Positions 15,338 to 23,133 of a DNA stretch of 64,000 bases are shown piece by piece (the stretch's first letter is position 1; each line of letters opens with the position of its first letter). The translations under genes and the position numbers were made by a program. A model generated the notes under the pieces. It was not told the origin of the DNA. It saw only the letters and a program-made list of their open reading frames with translations, and searched no databases. Location: contig CAZYMI010000004.1 in assembly GCA_964648505.1 (NCBI GenBank), positions 62,001-126,000 of the forward strand. The letters run 5' to 3'. This DNA comes from CAZYMI01 sp964648505. GTDB lineage: Bacteria; Pseudomonadota; Alphaproteobacteria; Micavibrionales; Micavibrionaceae.

Positions 15338-15427
15338 ATGCTTTTAACATCTTTAGTCGTAACCATGACACTAAGCGGCGGTACTTTTTTTGGCATGATC
15401 GCAGGATCACGAATTAAAGAAGATTAA
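15338..15427 (+). CDS. 29-residue hydrophobic peptide
   Basis: A short ORF with start ATG 15338, preceded by AGGAGA (15326-15331) at a good Shine-Dalgarno distance. It encodes MLLTSLVVTMTLSGG, then TFFGMIAGSRIKED. One hydrophobic helix covers about residues 2-24 and is followed by a charged C-terminus (RIKED), the shape of a small single-pass membrane peptide. Two hairpins lie in the leader. It stands alone before the convergent rodA gene. The ribosome binding site and the amphipathic end argue for a real gene; function is unknown. Confidence 0.55.
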   Translation: MLLTSLVVTMTLSGGTFFGMIAGSRIKED

Positions 15428-15442
15428 CACGCCAACACCGCT

Positions 15443-16567
15443 CTACCGTGCGCCTCTTGAAAGACGCACATCCCGATCAATATAGCTTGAAATTGCCAAA
15501 CCAAACCCAGCCATAATCGCAAGCATCGCCGTACCGCCATGAGACACCAAAGGCAAGGGCACGCCCACAACAGGTATCAGCCCCATAACCATTGACATGT
15601 TAATCATGACATACAGCGAAAAATTAATGGTCACACCTAAAATAACATATCGCCCGAATGAATGGCGACAACGCGTCGCCATCCAGTACCCATAAATGAT
15701 AATCAAGGCGTAAAGGGCGATGAGTATTACTCCGCCAACAAAACCTGTTTCTTCCGCCCAAAGCGTAAAAACAAAATCGGTTTGCTTTTCAGGTAAAAAA
15801 TCAAGCTGCGCTTGCGTGCCTTCTAGAAAACCCTTGCCAAAAATGCCGCCTGATCCAAGGGCGATTTTTGATTGCGTGATGTGATACCCCGATCCCAAAG
15901 GATCACTTTCAGGATTAAGAAACGTGAGAACTCTTTGTCGTTGATAATCATGCATTAACCCCCATCCTATAGGCAGTGAAATAACAATCAGCCCCAGTAC
16001 AATACCAAACATCCAATACGCAACACCTGCAATCCAAAATAAAGCACCTGCTACCATCAGCAACTTTAAAGCTGTGCCCAAATCAGGTTGTATCATAACA
16101 AGCAGCACAGGCGCACTAACCAGTAAAATTGGAATGACCAAAAAAAAGGGACGCTTCACATCATCAAGCGTAGACGTATGAAAAAATTTTGCTAGCGCCA
16201 TGGTGGTTGCAATCTTCATCAATTCTGAAGGCTGTAATTTAATCACACCCAGATTAATCCAGCGTTGCGCGCCCATGCCAATATGGCCCATAACATCAAC
16301 ATACAGAAGTAAAAGTAATCCCAGTCCATACGCCACATAAGCCGCGCTAAACCAAACGCGAATATTCGTCATGGCAATCGCAAGCAAAATAGCCAAGCTA
16401 AAAAGATAACGCGCAAAATGATTGCCAGCCCACGGTTCAAACGAACCATCACCGGCTGAATATAAGGATATAACCCCAATCCCGCTGACGATAGACAACA
16501 GGATGATAAGCCCCCACGTCATCTCAAAAAAACGGCCTGATAAAGACTCGCGATCTTGTATATGCAT
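15443..16567 (-). CDS. rodA: Rod-shape-determining SEDS glycosyltransferase RodA
   Basis: Polymerises lipid II into glycan strands for cell elongation together with PBP2. The 374-residue protein has about ten membrane helices. SEDS landmarks are present: GAQRWINLGVIKLQPSELMKI, split here as GAQRWINLG and KLQPSELMK; the catalytic-loop region WAEETGFVGG; and the C-terminal GMIPVVGVPLPLVSHGGT-type motif (GLIPVVGVPLPLVSHGG). Length is typical. The start follows the mrdA stop by 2 nt, so the two partner enzymes are translationally linked. It is the last gene of the mreC-mreD-mrdA-rodA transcript. Confidence 0.95.
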   Translation of the reverse strand: MHIQDRESLSGRFFEMTWGLIILLSIVSGIGVISLYSAGDGSFEPWAGNHFARYLFSLAILLAIAMTNIRVWFSAAYVAYGLGLLLLLYVDVMGHIGMGAQRWINLGVIKLQPSELMKIATTMALAKFFHTSTLDDVKRPFFLVIPILLVSAPVLLVMIQPDLGTALKLLMVAGALFWIAGVAYWMFGIVLGLIVISLPIGWGLMHDYQRQRVLTFLNPESDPLGSGYHITQSKIALGSGGIFGKGFLEGTQAQLDFLPEKQTDFVFTLWAEETGFVGGVILIALYALIIIYGYWMATRCRHSFGRYVILGVTINFSLYVMINMSMVMGLIPVVGVPLPLVSHGGTAMLAIMAGFGLAISSYIDRDVRLSRGAR

Positions 16568-16569
16568 GG

Positions 16570-18405
16570 CTATTTTTTTACCCCCGCCGGATCACGCTTC
16601 ATAACTTCAGTCATGATGCTTTTTGCAACAGGCGCAGCAGTACCTGAGCCCGATTCCCCATGTTCTACAATAACACCACAGGCATAGCGCGGATTTTCAA
16701 TAGGGCCATACCCGACAAACAGCGCATGATGCCGTAAATGCCATGGCAGGTCAGAATTTAAAATACCCGCGCGACGTTCTTGCATCGTAATTCTTTTCAC
16801 TTGCGATGTTCCGGTTTTGCCGCCCATGCTAAGACCGGGTTCAGTAATATGCTGGGCACGCGCGGTCCCATAAGGGCTATTCACCACATCAGACATGCCT
16901 TTTAAAATATACTTCATATGGTCTGGCGATATACCTAAATCAGGCCAGCTTTGCGGATGCGCCATTTTACCGTCATTCATATCAATAAGCCATGGCTTCA
17001 CAGCCTTCCCCCCATTCACCAGCCTTGAAACCATTGTTGCTAATTGCAAAGGTGTAGCCAACATATACCCCTGACCAATTGCAGATACGATTGTTTCCCC
17101 CGGGTGCCAGGGCTCGCCATAACGCTTACGCTTCCAGGAAACATCTGGAACCAGTCCCGATTTTTCTTCTGACAACTCAAGGCCCAGTTTTTCACCCATG
17201 CCTAGTTTGCGAGCCATTTTTGCAATATTATCGATGCCAATATCACGGGCAAAATGATAAAAAAATGTATCGCATGACTCTGCAATTGCATGCACCACAT
17301 CCACCGAACCGTGCCCCGTTTTTTTCCAACAGTGAAAACGGTTTTTGCCCAGATCATAATGACCGGGGCAAAAAACGCGCGATTTAGATGTAATCACACC
17401 TTTTTCAAGCCCCGCGAGCGCTGTGACCATTTTAAAAGTTGAACCGGGTGGATACTGGCCAGATACAGCCTTATTGGACAAAGGCCGGGTTGGATCATTA
17501 AGCAATTCTTCCCAAAGCGGCGTTGAAATACCTTTAGAAAATACATTGGGGTCAAATGCCGGGGCTGATCCCAAGGCATAAACCGCGCCACTATGCACAT
17601 CCATAATCACCGCGGCTGCACTTTTTTCTTGTGCCAGTCGGCTTTGAACAAATTGCTGTAAACTTGCATCAATTGAAAGGGCCAGACGCGCCCCGGGCTT
17701 TGCCGCGTTCTTTGAAAGCACCCGCACTTCGCGCCCAATCACATTGACTTCAACTTCCGTTTTTCCAGCTTGGCCGCGCAATAAATCATCCATTGCTTTT
17801 TCAACGCCGCTCTTGCCGATACGATAACCGGGTACTGAAAAAAGTGGATCTTTGCTGGCCTCTTTTTCCTCGGGGCTGACAACGCCAACATAACCAATCA
17901 AATGTGCGGTTGCATCCAAAAGCGGGTAATCTCTTATCTCTCCGCTTTCAACGGATACACCGGGCAGATCAGGTAAGTTCACTTCAATTTTAGCCACTTG
18001 ATCAAAATTAAGATTATCACGAACCAAAATAGATGCGTATTTTGCTTCTCGGTGAGCTTCACGCAAAACTCGCTTAACATCACGTTCTTCAATTGGAATA
18101 TAATTTTGTAAATCTTTGAGTGCCTGCCCAAGATCTTTGGTCTGCTCAGGAATAATCACTAAGTGAAAATCCTGATTGTTCAAGGCCAACGGTACGCCAA
18201 ATCGATCGACAATCAATCCGCGTGCAGGCGGTAAAATTTTTAAATTTACGCGGTTGTTTTCTGCAAGGGTTGTGTATTTTTCACGTTGCGAGATTTGTAG
18301 CCAGCCAAGCCTTGCGGCAAGCGTACTAAAAATCGCCGCCTGACCTACCCCGATAATAAGGGCCCGGCGCGAAAATACCTGATGCCGGTCTAAATCACGT
18401 TCCAT
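16570..18405 (-). CDS. mrdA: Penicillin-binding protein 2
   Basis: Class B transpeptidase that cross-links elongation peptidoglycan. Of 611 residues, one membrane anchor lies at about 13-35 and the PBP dimerisation domain (ARGLIVDRFGVPLA) at about 60-225. The transpeptidase domain has the SxxK motif at Ser322-Lys325 (PPGSTFK), SxN-like SCD near 372 and KTG near 535 (GGKTGTSQ). All catalytic residues are present and the length is normal. Spacing is 27 nt from mreD and 2 nt to rodA. Confidence 0.96.
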   Translation of the reverse strand: MERDLDRHQVFSRRALIIGVGQAAIFSTLAARLGWLQISQREKYTTLAENNRVNLKILPPARGLIVDRFGVPLALNNQDFHLVIIPEQTKDLGQALKDLQNYIPIEERDVKRVLREAHREAKYASILVRDNLNFDQVAKIEVNLPDLPGVSVESGEIRDYPLLDATAHLIGYVGVVSPEEKEASKDPLFSVPGYRIGKSGVEKAMDDLLRGQAGKTEVEVNVIGREVRVLSKNAAKPGARLALSIDASLQQFVQSRLAQEKSAAAVIMDVHSGAVYALGSAPAFDPNVFSKGISTPLWEELLNDPTRPLSNKAVSGQYPPGSTFKMVTALAGLEKGVITSKSRVFCPGHYDLGKNRFHCWKKTGHGSVDVVHAIAESCDTFFYHFARDIGIDNIAKMARKLGMGEKLGLELSEEKSGLVPDVSWKRKRYGEPWHPGETIVSAIGQGYMLATPLQLATMVSRLVNGGKAVKPWLIDMNDGKMAHPQSWPDLGISPDHMKYILKGMSDVVNSPYGTARAQHITEPGLSMGGKTGTSQVKRITMQERRAGILNSDLPWHLRHHALFVGYGPIENPRYACGVIVEHGESGSGTAAPVAKSIMTEVMKRDPAGVKK

Positions 18406-18432
18406 GATGGCTATCTTAAAGTAAAATTTGAT

Positions 18433-18951
18433 TTAGGAAACAATTTTGCGCGGTAGCGGCAACAATCGATGCACAGCAAAAAGCGGAAAGATCACAACCG
18501 GATATAACAAAGCCGTTGATAAGCCTTGAAGCAAAGGCGGCACCACCGGTACAAAACCCTGACCAGAAAAAGCAATCACAAGCCATTGAAACATAGCTGT
18601 CGCAAGAACGATCAACAAAAAAACCAGCCACTGAATTAAAAAAACCTGCCCCGTTAAAAAACGACGCTGAGAACGGACAACCCAATGCACCCCTAAAAGG
18701 GTCAAGGCATTTATACCAAGCGGCAGCCCCAATAAAGCGTCAAGAATAATGCCAGCTAAAAATATAACAAATGGCGGAAATAATAATGGCCTGTACAATG
18801 ACCAGAAATAAATGCCCATCAAGACAAAAGAAGGTTGAAACGACCCGGCATAAGGCAATGCAAACGAAACAGCGTTTAACACAATCAAAAGCAGCATCAG
18901 CGTGTATGCCAATATCAGGCGCGAAAACATTTCAAGTGCTGGCCAGCCCAT
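18433..18951 (-). CDS. mreD: Rod-shape-determining membrane protein MreD
   Basis: Integral inner-membrane protein of 172 residues with about five hydrophobic helices. It links MreC and the RodA/PBP2 synthase to MreB. Sequence identity in this family is low, so the call rests on size, membrane pattern (including GIILDALLGLPLGINALTL, a characteristic MreD stretch) and position between mreC and mrdA. The start is 2 nt after the mreC stop. Confidence 0.88.
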   Translation of the reverse strand: MGWPALEMFSRLILAYTLMLLLIVLNAVSFALPYAGSFQPSFVLMGIYFWSLYRPLLFPPFVIFLAGIILDALLGLPLGINALTLLGVHWVVRSQRRFLTGQVFLIQWLVFLLIVLATAMFQWLVIAFSGQGFVPVVPPLLQGLSTALLYPVVIFPLFAVHRLLPLPRKIVS

Positions 18952-18953
18952 TT

Positions 18954-19835
18954 TTATGGCCCGATAGAGTCAGCCGATTGTTCCGCATCAAGCCTGTCCG
19001 GATCATAAGCATCAATAATGCGTACAAAACTAACCCGATCAGACTGGGCAAAAGGCTTGACGGTATAATATTGCCCGTCGCGTGCACCCACAACACCTAC
19101 AGGCAGTCCGGGTGGGAATAAACCGCCGATTCCAGATGTGACAATGCGTGCGCCCTCGCTTAGGTTTGTATCAAGCGGTAAGTGCTGCAATGAAAGGGTT
19201 TTATCATTGGTGCCAGCCAGTACCGCACGCATATTTGTACCCTCAATCACAACAGGAATGTGCGAATTCACATCAGTAATCAAAAGTACTCGCGCCGATC
19301 GAGTTCCTGATTCAATCACGCGTCCAATCAAACCTTCTCCCGCCATGACGGGCTGCCCCTTTTCAATACCCTGATCCGCGCCGGCTTCAATCAGAAAAGA
19401 TCTGACAAAAGCGCTGCCCCCATCTCCGATAACACGGGTGGTAATAAATGCCTTAACCGGGTCCGGAGTAACATCAAGAATTTTGCGCAACGATTTATTT
19501 TCAGCCTGCAAAAGCAAAGCCGAATGATACCATTCCTTTAACCTGTCATTTTCCGTTTTTAATCTGGTATTTTCTGCACGAAGATTGGCAAGCCCAGAGA
19601 TCACTTCAATGCCGCTGACGGTCTTTTGAAAAGGGTAATTAATTGCCGATATAAATGGAGAGAACGCATCCATAATCGATAGGCGTATATTTTGCATGGT
19701 GCCCGGACTTGCAATATTCAGACTTGTCATTAAAACCGAAGCCGCTACAAAAACGACAAGCGACATCTTGCCTGTAAAAAAATGGCCGGATGATATGCGT
19801 ATGGCTGTTCTGGTCCAGGGGCGGCGAGACTTCAT
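18954..19835 (-). CDS. mreC: Rod-shape-determining protein MreC
   Basis: Periplasmic scaffold anchored by one N-terminal helix (about 20-42), followed by a coiled coil (about 75-110, ANLRAENTRLKTENDRLKEW region) and two beta-rich domains. Conserved core segments include VIGDGGSAFVRSFLI, GQPVMAGEGLIGRV and LITDVNSHIPV. The 293-residue length fits the family. It begins a run with mreD, mrdA and rodA at 2 to 27 nt spacing. mreB, usually adjacent, lies about 1.9 kb upstream beyond three unrelated genes. Confidence 0.94.
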   Translation of the reverse strand: MKSRRPWTRTAIRISSGHFFTGKMSLVVFVAASVLMTSLNIASPGTMQNIRLSIMDAFSPFISAINYPFQKTVSGIEVISGLANLRAENTRLKTENDRLKEWYHSALLLQAENKSLRKILDVTPDPVKAFITTRVIGDGGSAFVRSFLIEAGADQGIEKGQPVMAGEGLIGRVIESGTRSARVLLITDVNSHIPVVIEGTNMRAVLAGTNDKTLSLQHLPLDTNLSEGARIVTSGIGGLFPPGLPVGVVGARDGQYYTVKPFAQSDRVSFVRIIDAYDPDRLDAEQSADSIGP

Positions 19836-19947
19836 AAGAACTCTGACTTTAACAAGCTAGAAGATTGAAAAATAAGCTTATTCTCCTTTTATAAGTTTAA
19901 ACCTAAAACATTAACAAGAGTTTTTCTTAAACAACAAAAAATCAGGT

Positions 19948-20211
19948 CTATCCACAGGCAATTTCTCTGACCGTTCCCTTTCGATCCGTCACCAGATTAA
20001 CCCGGTCATAGATATAATCCTTACCAAAATCCATTCCCGGAGAAATAATACGTATATTCTGGTCAAGAGGCAGGGTAATACTAGAAACGTTATGGCCGAT
20101 ATATGTCATATAATGCTGCGAACCACAGGCCAGTTCTGACACCACATCGGGCCGTGTTTGGCAGGCAGACAGGGCCAAAAAAGAAAAAAGAATCAGAGCG
20201 CAAAATTTCAT
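19948..20211 (-). CDS. I78-type peptidase inhibitor-like lipoprotein
   Basis: The 87-residue product from ATG 20211 begins MKFCALILFSFLALSAC, a lipoprotein signal with lipobox LSAC. The mature part matches the inhibitor I78 pattern: a central IRIISPGMDF, then YIYDRVNLVTDRKGTV and a terminal IACG, with two cysteines that could pair. I78 proteins inhibit serine peptidases and are small periplasmic proteins. The protease target is unknown. An in-frame start at 20229 adds six residues before the signal. It stands alone between mreC and a divergent pilin-like gene. Confidence 0.7.
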   Translation of the reverse strand: MKFCALILFSFLALSACQTRPDVVSELACGSQHYMTYIGHNVSSITLPLDQNIRIISPGMDFGKDYIYDRVNLVTDRKGTVREIACG

Positions 20212-20355
20212 ATGCAAATTGTACAACAATTTTATACATTAATGAGAGACTGCCTTAAAAAAATTCGCGAAACCGCTTTGTAGGTACCCACCTCAAAAAC
20301 AATCCTTTAATCTTTCATGAGACATAATTACTTTCTAACTACCCAGAAAAATTGA

Positions 20356-21054
20356 ATGCAAACTAAAACAATAGAAAGCGGCAACGTTCTTTTTATGATC
20401 CTTATTGCTGTCATACTTTTTGCAGCATTATCTTATGCTGTTAGCAATAGCTCACGAACCGGAACAAACACACTTGATAAAGATATTCTTAAAGCCGACG
20501 CGACTGAAATTATAAATCATTTTAGTGCCATACAAGCTGCAACAACGCGGCTGATTGCCCGGGGCTGCGACCTTAGCCAAATTTCTTTTGAAGAGCCAAG
20601 AGACGGCAATCAATTCAATCCTTCTGCTCCTAGCAATAAAAGCTGTCATGTTTTTAGGCCAGAAGGCGGCGGCGTGCCTCCAAAGTACTTAAAGGAAGAA
20701 TGGTTAAGCACCGATATAGCCAGTGCATCTGGCAATGATTATTACTACGTCACAGGTTCAGATTCGATCACAGATATAGGCACAACTTGCACAACAGCCA
20801 GTTGCGCCGATTTAATCGTTAATATTTGGGATCTAACAAAAGAGCTTTGTGAAGTATTAAATGAGCTCTCTGGAGAAAAAGGCCTTAATACTGTTATTCC
20901 ATCAGACTCGTTACTAGGGGAAGATTATGAAGGATCATTCAGATCATCACCCCGTATCGTTTTCACGAGCGCTGCCCTTAGAGGAAAAATAGCTGCCTGT
21001 TACAGAGATACAGTTTTTGGATACGTCTTCACATCAGTCGCTATTGCGCGCTAG
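20356..21054 (+). CDS. Orphan pilin-like protein (family of 61525-62235)
   Basis: 232 residues beginning MQTKTIESGNVLFMILIAVI and continuing LFAALSYAV: a short polar leader ending in Gly, then a single hydrophobic helix (about 10-30), then a soluble region. The head is nearly identical to that of the protein at 61525-62235 and similar to 60769-61521. It looks like a type IV prepilin leader but lacks the usual Glu at mature position 5 (mature start would be N-V-L-F-M). The C-terminal domain has several Cys (ARGCDL, SCHVF, GTTCTTASCAD, CYRD) that could form disulphides. It interrupts the mreB-mreC region. No clear Shine-Dalgarno is seen. Confidence 0.65.
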   Translation: MQTKTIESGNVLFMILIAVILFAALSYAVSNSSRTGTNTLDKDILKADATEIINHFSAIQAATTRLIARGCDLSQISFEEPRDGNQFNPSAPSNKSCHVFRPEGGGVPPKYLKEEWLSTDIASASGNDYYYVTGSDSITDIGTTCTTASCADLIVNIWDLTKELCEVLNELSGEKGLNTVIPSDSLLGEDYEGSFRSSPRIVFTSAALRGKIAACYRDTVFGYVFTSVAIAR

Positions 21055-21083
21055 ATAGTTATAGAGCGCATATTGAAATAGAT

Positions 21084-21653
21084 TTACAATCTATTTTCAC
21101 GCAGCTGCCTTAAAAAACGATACGCAGGATTATTTTTTTGGTAGAGCCGCCCTTCTAAAATATCAGAAGCCAGCCATCCCAGAAAAATAAGCGCCATAAA
21201 ACGATTACCTGAAGCCGCCGCAGCAAACGCACCTGTTAAATTTAAACTAAAACTGGATGCACCTGTGATCGCAGGAAATATCCGTGCAGCAGAATCCAAT
21301 GGCTTATGTTGAAAATAAACGGCCGCTTTTTGAAAAGGATATTTTAAAGCACCCACTGTATAAGCCGCTGCCATCGCAAGTAAAACACTCTGCTGCGTTG
21401 ACCCCGCCTTCTCGTTAAAAGCAAATGTTAAATCCGCAATCGCAATTGCCGCACACCCCGCAGAATAACCCGCCGTTTTGTGCCCTTTAAAAATATGCAG
21501 AGTTTCACCAACGCCATCCATAACCCAAGCGACTAAAGCCTCCAGATTACCTGTTGCAAGCGCAAGGGCGGAACTTGCCGTAAAACTGACAACGCCTGAA
21601 ATATTCACCGCATAGCGATGAAGGGTTCTTTGAATGCGCTGATTTGTTTTCAT
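21084..21653 (-). CDS. Integral membrane protein of unknown function
   Basis: No family recognised. The 189-residue product has about four to five hydrophobic segments rich in Ala and Gly, for example GVVSFTASSALALATGNLEA, AGYSAGCAAIAIADLTFAF, LLAMAAAYTVGALKYPF and FSLNLTGAFAAAASG. Two similar halves are suggested by the repeated S-x-L-A/N-L-x-x-G-x-x-A-A/L-A-x-G-N pattern, which appears once near residue 30 and again near residue 140. It lies convergent to the orphan pilin-like gene and 80 nt downstream of mreB on the same strand. Confidence 0.55.
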   Translation of the reverse strand: MKTNQRIQRTLHRYAVNISGVVSFTASSALALATGNLEALVAWVMDGVGETLHIFKGHKTAGYSAGCAAIAIADLTFAFNEKAGSTQQSVLLAMAAAYTVGALKYPFQKAAVYFQHKPLDSAARIFPAITGASSFSLNLTGAFAAAASGNRFMALIFLGWLASDILEGRLYQKNNPAYRFLRQLRENRL

Positions 21654-21733
21654 ATTTACTGGTTAGCAATATGCTCTTAAATCGTCAAATGGTTTATGTA
21701 TTTAAAAGTAACTTTCTGGGGGATAAGCGGGTC

Positions 21734-22783
21734 TTAGTACGTGCCCACCAGCACCCCGCGCATGCGCCCATCGTTAATATGGTCAAGCGCATAGCCTGTT
21801 CCCATCACAACGCAGTTAAGCGGTTCGTCGGCAACGGTCACAGGCAGGCCGGTTGCATGGCGCAATACCAGGTCCAGATTTTTAAGTAAGGCCCCGCCCC
21901 CTGTAAGCACAATGCCTTTATCAACAATATCGGCTGCAAGTTCGGGCGGCGTATTTTCAAGGGCCACTTTGACACCTTCAATAATCTGCCCGACAGGCTC
22001 AGCTAAACTTTCAGCAATCTGACGTTCTGAAATTGTAATTTCCTTTGGAACGCCGTTCATCAGATCGCGTCCTTTGATTTGCATGATGCGCCCGTCTGTT
22101 CCATCAAGCGGTGGGCAGGCGCTACCAATCTCGCGCTTAATACGCTCGGCGCTGGCTTCCCCGATCAGCAAATTATGAACACGCCGAATATACGCTGTAA
22201 TCGCCTCATCCATTTTATCACCAGCGACACGCACTGAACGCGCATACACAATGCCTCCAAATGAAATCACCGCAACTTCTGTTGTGCCGCCGCCAATATC
22301 AACCACCATAGAACCAGTTGGCTCAGTAACAGGAAGGCCTGCGCCAATAGCAGCTGCCATTGGCTCTTCAATCAGATGCACTTCGGATGCACCAGCACGT
22401 TCTGCTGATTCTTGAATAGCGCGTTTCTCAACAGCGGTTGCGCCTGACGGAACACATATCACCATTTTTGGGCTAGCGAAGCTTCGGCGATTATGCACCT
22501 TGCGAATAAAATGCTTAATCATTGCTTCTGTGACTTCAAAATCTGCGATCACACCATCACGCAAAGGCCGAATGGCCACAATGTTACCTGGCGTTCTGCC
22601 CAACATCTGCTTTGCTTCATTCCCAACCTTAAGAACTTCGCGCTTACCTTCAATAATTGAAATAGCAACCACAGAAGGCTCATTCAAAACAATGCCACGA
22701 TCCTTAACATAGACAAGGGTATTGGCTGTTCCCAGGTCAATTGCCATGTCAGCCGAGACAAATCCAAACAAACGTGAAAACAT
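21734..22783 (-). CDS. mreB: Actin-like cell-shape protein MreB
   Basis: Bacterial actin homologue that forms membrane-bound filaments and directs the elongation machinery. The 349-residue protein has phosphate-1 (AIDLGTANTLVY), phosphate-2 (MVVDIGGGTTEVAVIS) and the adenosine motif (GIVLTGGGALLKNLD). N-terminal MFSRLFGFVS resembles the amphipathic membrane-binding helix of Gram-negative MreB. A rpmJ terminator separates it from the upstream gene. The downstream mreC gene is displaced by three other genes, so it is probably transcribed separately. Confidence 0.97.
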   Translation of the reverse strand: MFSRLFGFVSADMAIDLGTANTLVYVKDRGIVLNEPSVVAISIIEGKREVLKVGNEAKQMLGRTPGNIVAIRPLRDGVIADFEVTEAMIKHFIRKVHNRRSFASPKMVICVPSGATAVEKRAIQESAERAGASEVHLIEEPMAAAIGAGLPVTEPTGSMVVDIGGGTTEVAVISFGGIVYARSVRVAGDKMDEAITAYIRRVHNLLIGEASAERIKREIGSACPPLDGTDGRIMQIKGRDLMNGVPKEITISERQIAESLAEPVGQIIEGVKVALENTPPELAADIVDKGIVLTGGGALLKNLDLVLRHATGLPVTVADEPLNCVVMGTGYALDHINDGRMRGVLVGTY

Positions 22784-22796
22784 GAAAACTTCCCTG

Positions 22797-22836
22797 AAAA
22801 AAAAGGCCCGCCCAAGAATTAAAGACTTGGCGGACC
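22797..22836 (-). terminator. Intrinsic terminator after rpmJ
   Basis: On the minus strand, GGTCCGCCAAG (22826-22836) pairs with CTTGGGCGGGCC (22805-22816) with one or two mismatches around a 9-nt loop, followed by eight T (22797-22804). It separates rpmJ from mreB. Confidence 0.85.
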
Positions 22837-22872
22837 ATTTAGGGTATCATCGCACCGATTGACAAGAGCCAA

Positions 22873-22998
22873 TTAGCCTTGGCGCGCCTTAAAACGTGGC
22901 TTCTGCTTATTAATGACATAAACACGACCTTTGCGACGAACAACGCGGCAGTTACGGTCCCGTGTTTTTAAAGTTTTTAATGAATTAACGACTTTCAT
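22873..22998 (-). CDS. rpmJ: 50S ribosomal protein L36 (cysteine-poor form)
   Basis: 41-residue basic protein beginning MKVVNSLKTLKTRDRNCRVV and ending with the conserved PRFKARQG. Only one of the zinc-ligand cysteines is kept, so this is the zinc-independent form typical of alphaproteobacteria. ATG 22998 has a Shine-Dalgarno (AAGGA) at proper spacing; longer frames are not credible. It has its own promoter (23031-23060) and terminator (22797-22836), making it a one-gene transcript. Confidence 0.95.
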   Translation of the reverse strand: MKVVNSLKTLKTRDRNCRVVRRKGRVYVINKQKPRFKARQG

Positions 22999-23030
22999 GA
23001 CACTTGTCCTTAAAATTGAATATGGCGTGC

Positions 23031-23060
23031 ACCATAACGATCCTGTTAAGGCTTTGTCAA
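23031..23060 (-). promoter_or_regulatory. Promoter of rpmJ
   Basis: Perfect -35 TTGACA (23055-23060, minus strand) and -10-like TATGGT (23031-23036) with an 18-bp spacer, about 30 nt upstream of the rpmJ start. Confidence 0.55.
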
Positions 23061-23133
23061 GCGTTGTATAGTAAGGTCTAAATAGAAACACACCCCACCT
23101 AACCAACTGATTTACAAAAGAATTTGCCCTGTC

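Noticed and set aside
22999..23106. N-terminally extended L36 (77 residues)
   Set aside because: The extension covers the promoter of rpmJ, and a proper Shine-Dalgarno precedes the internal ATG.
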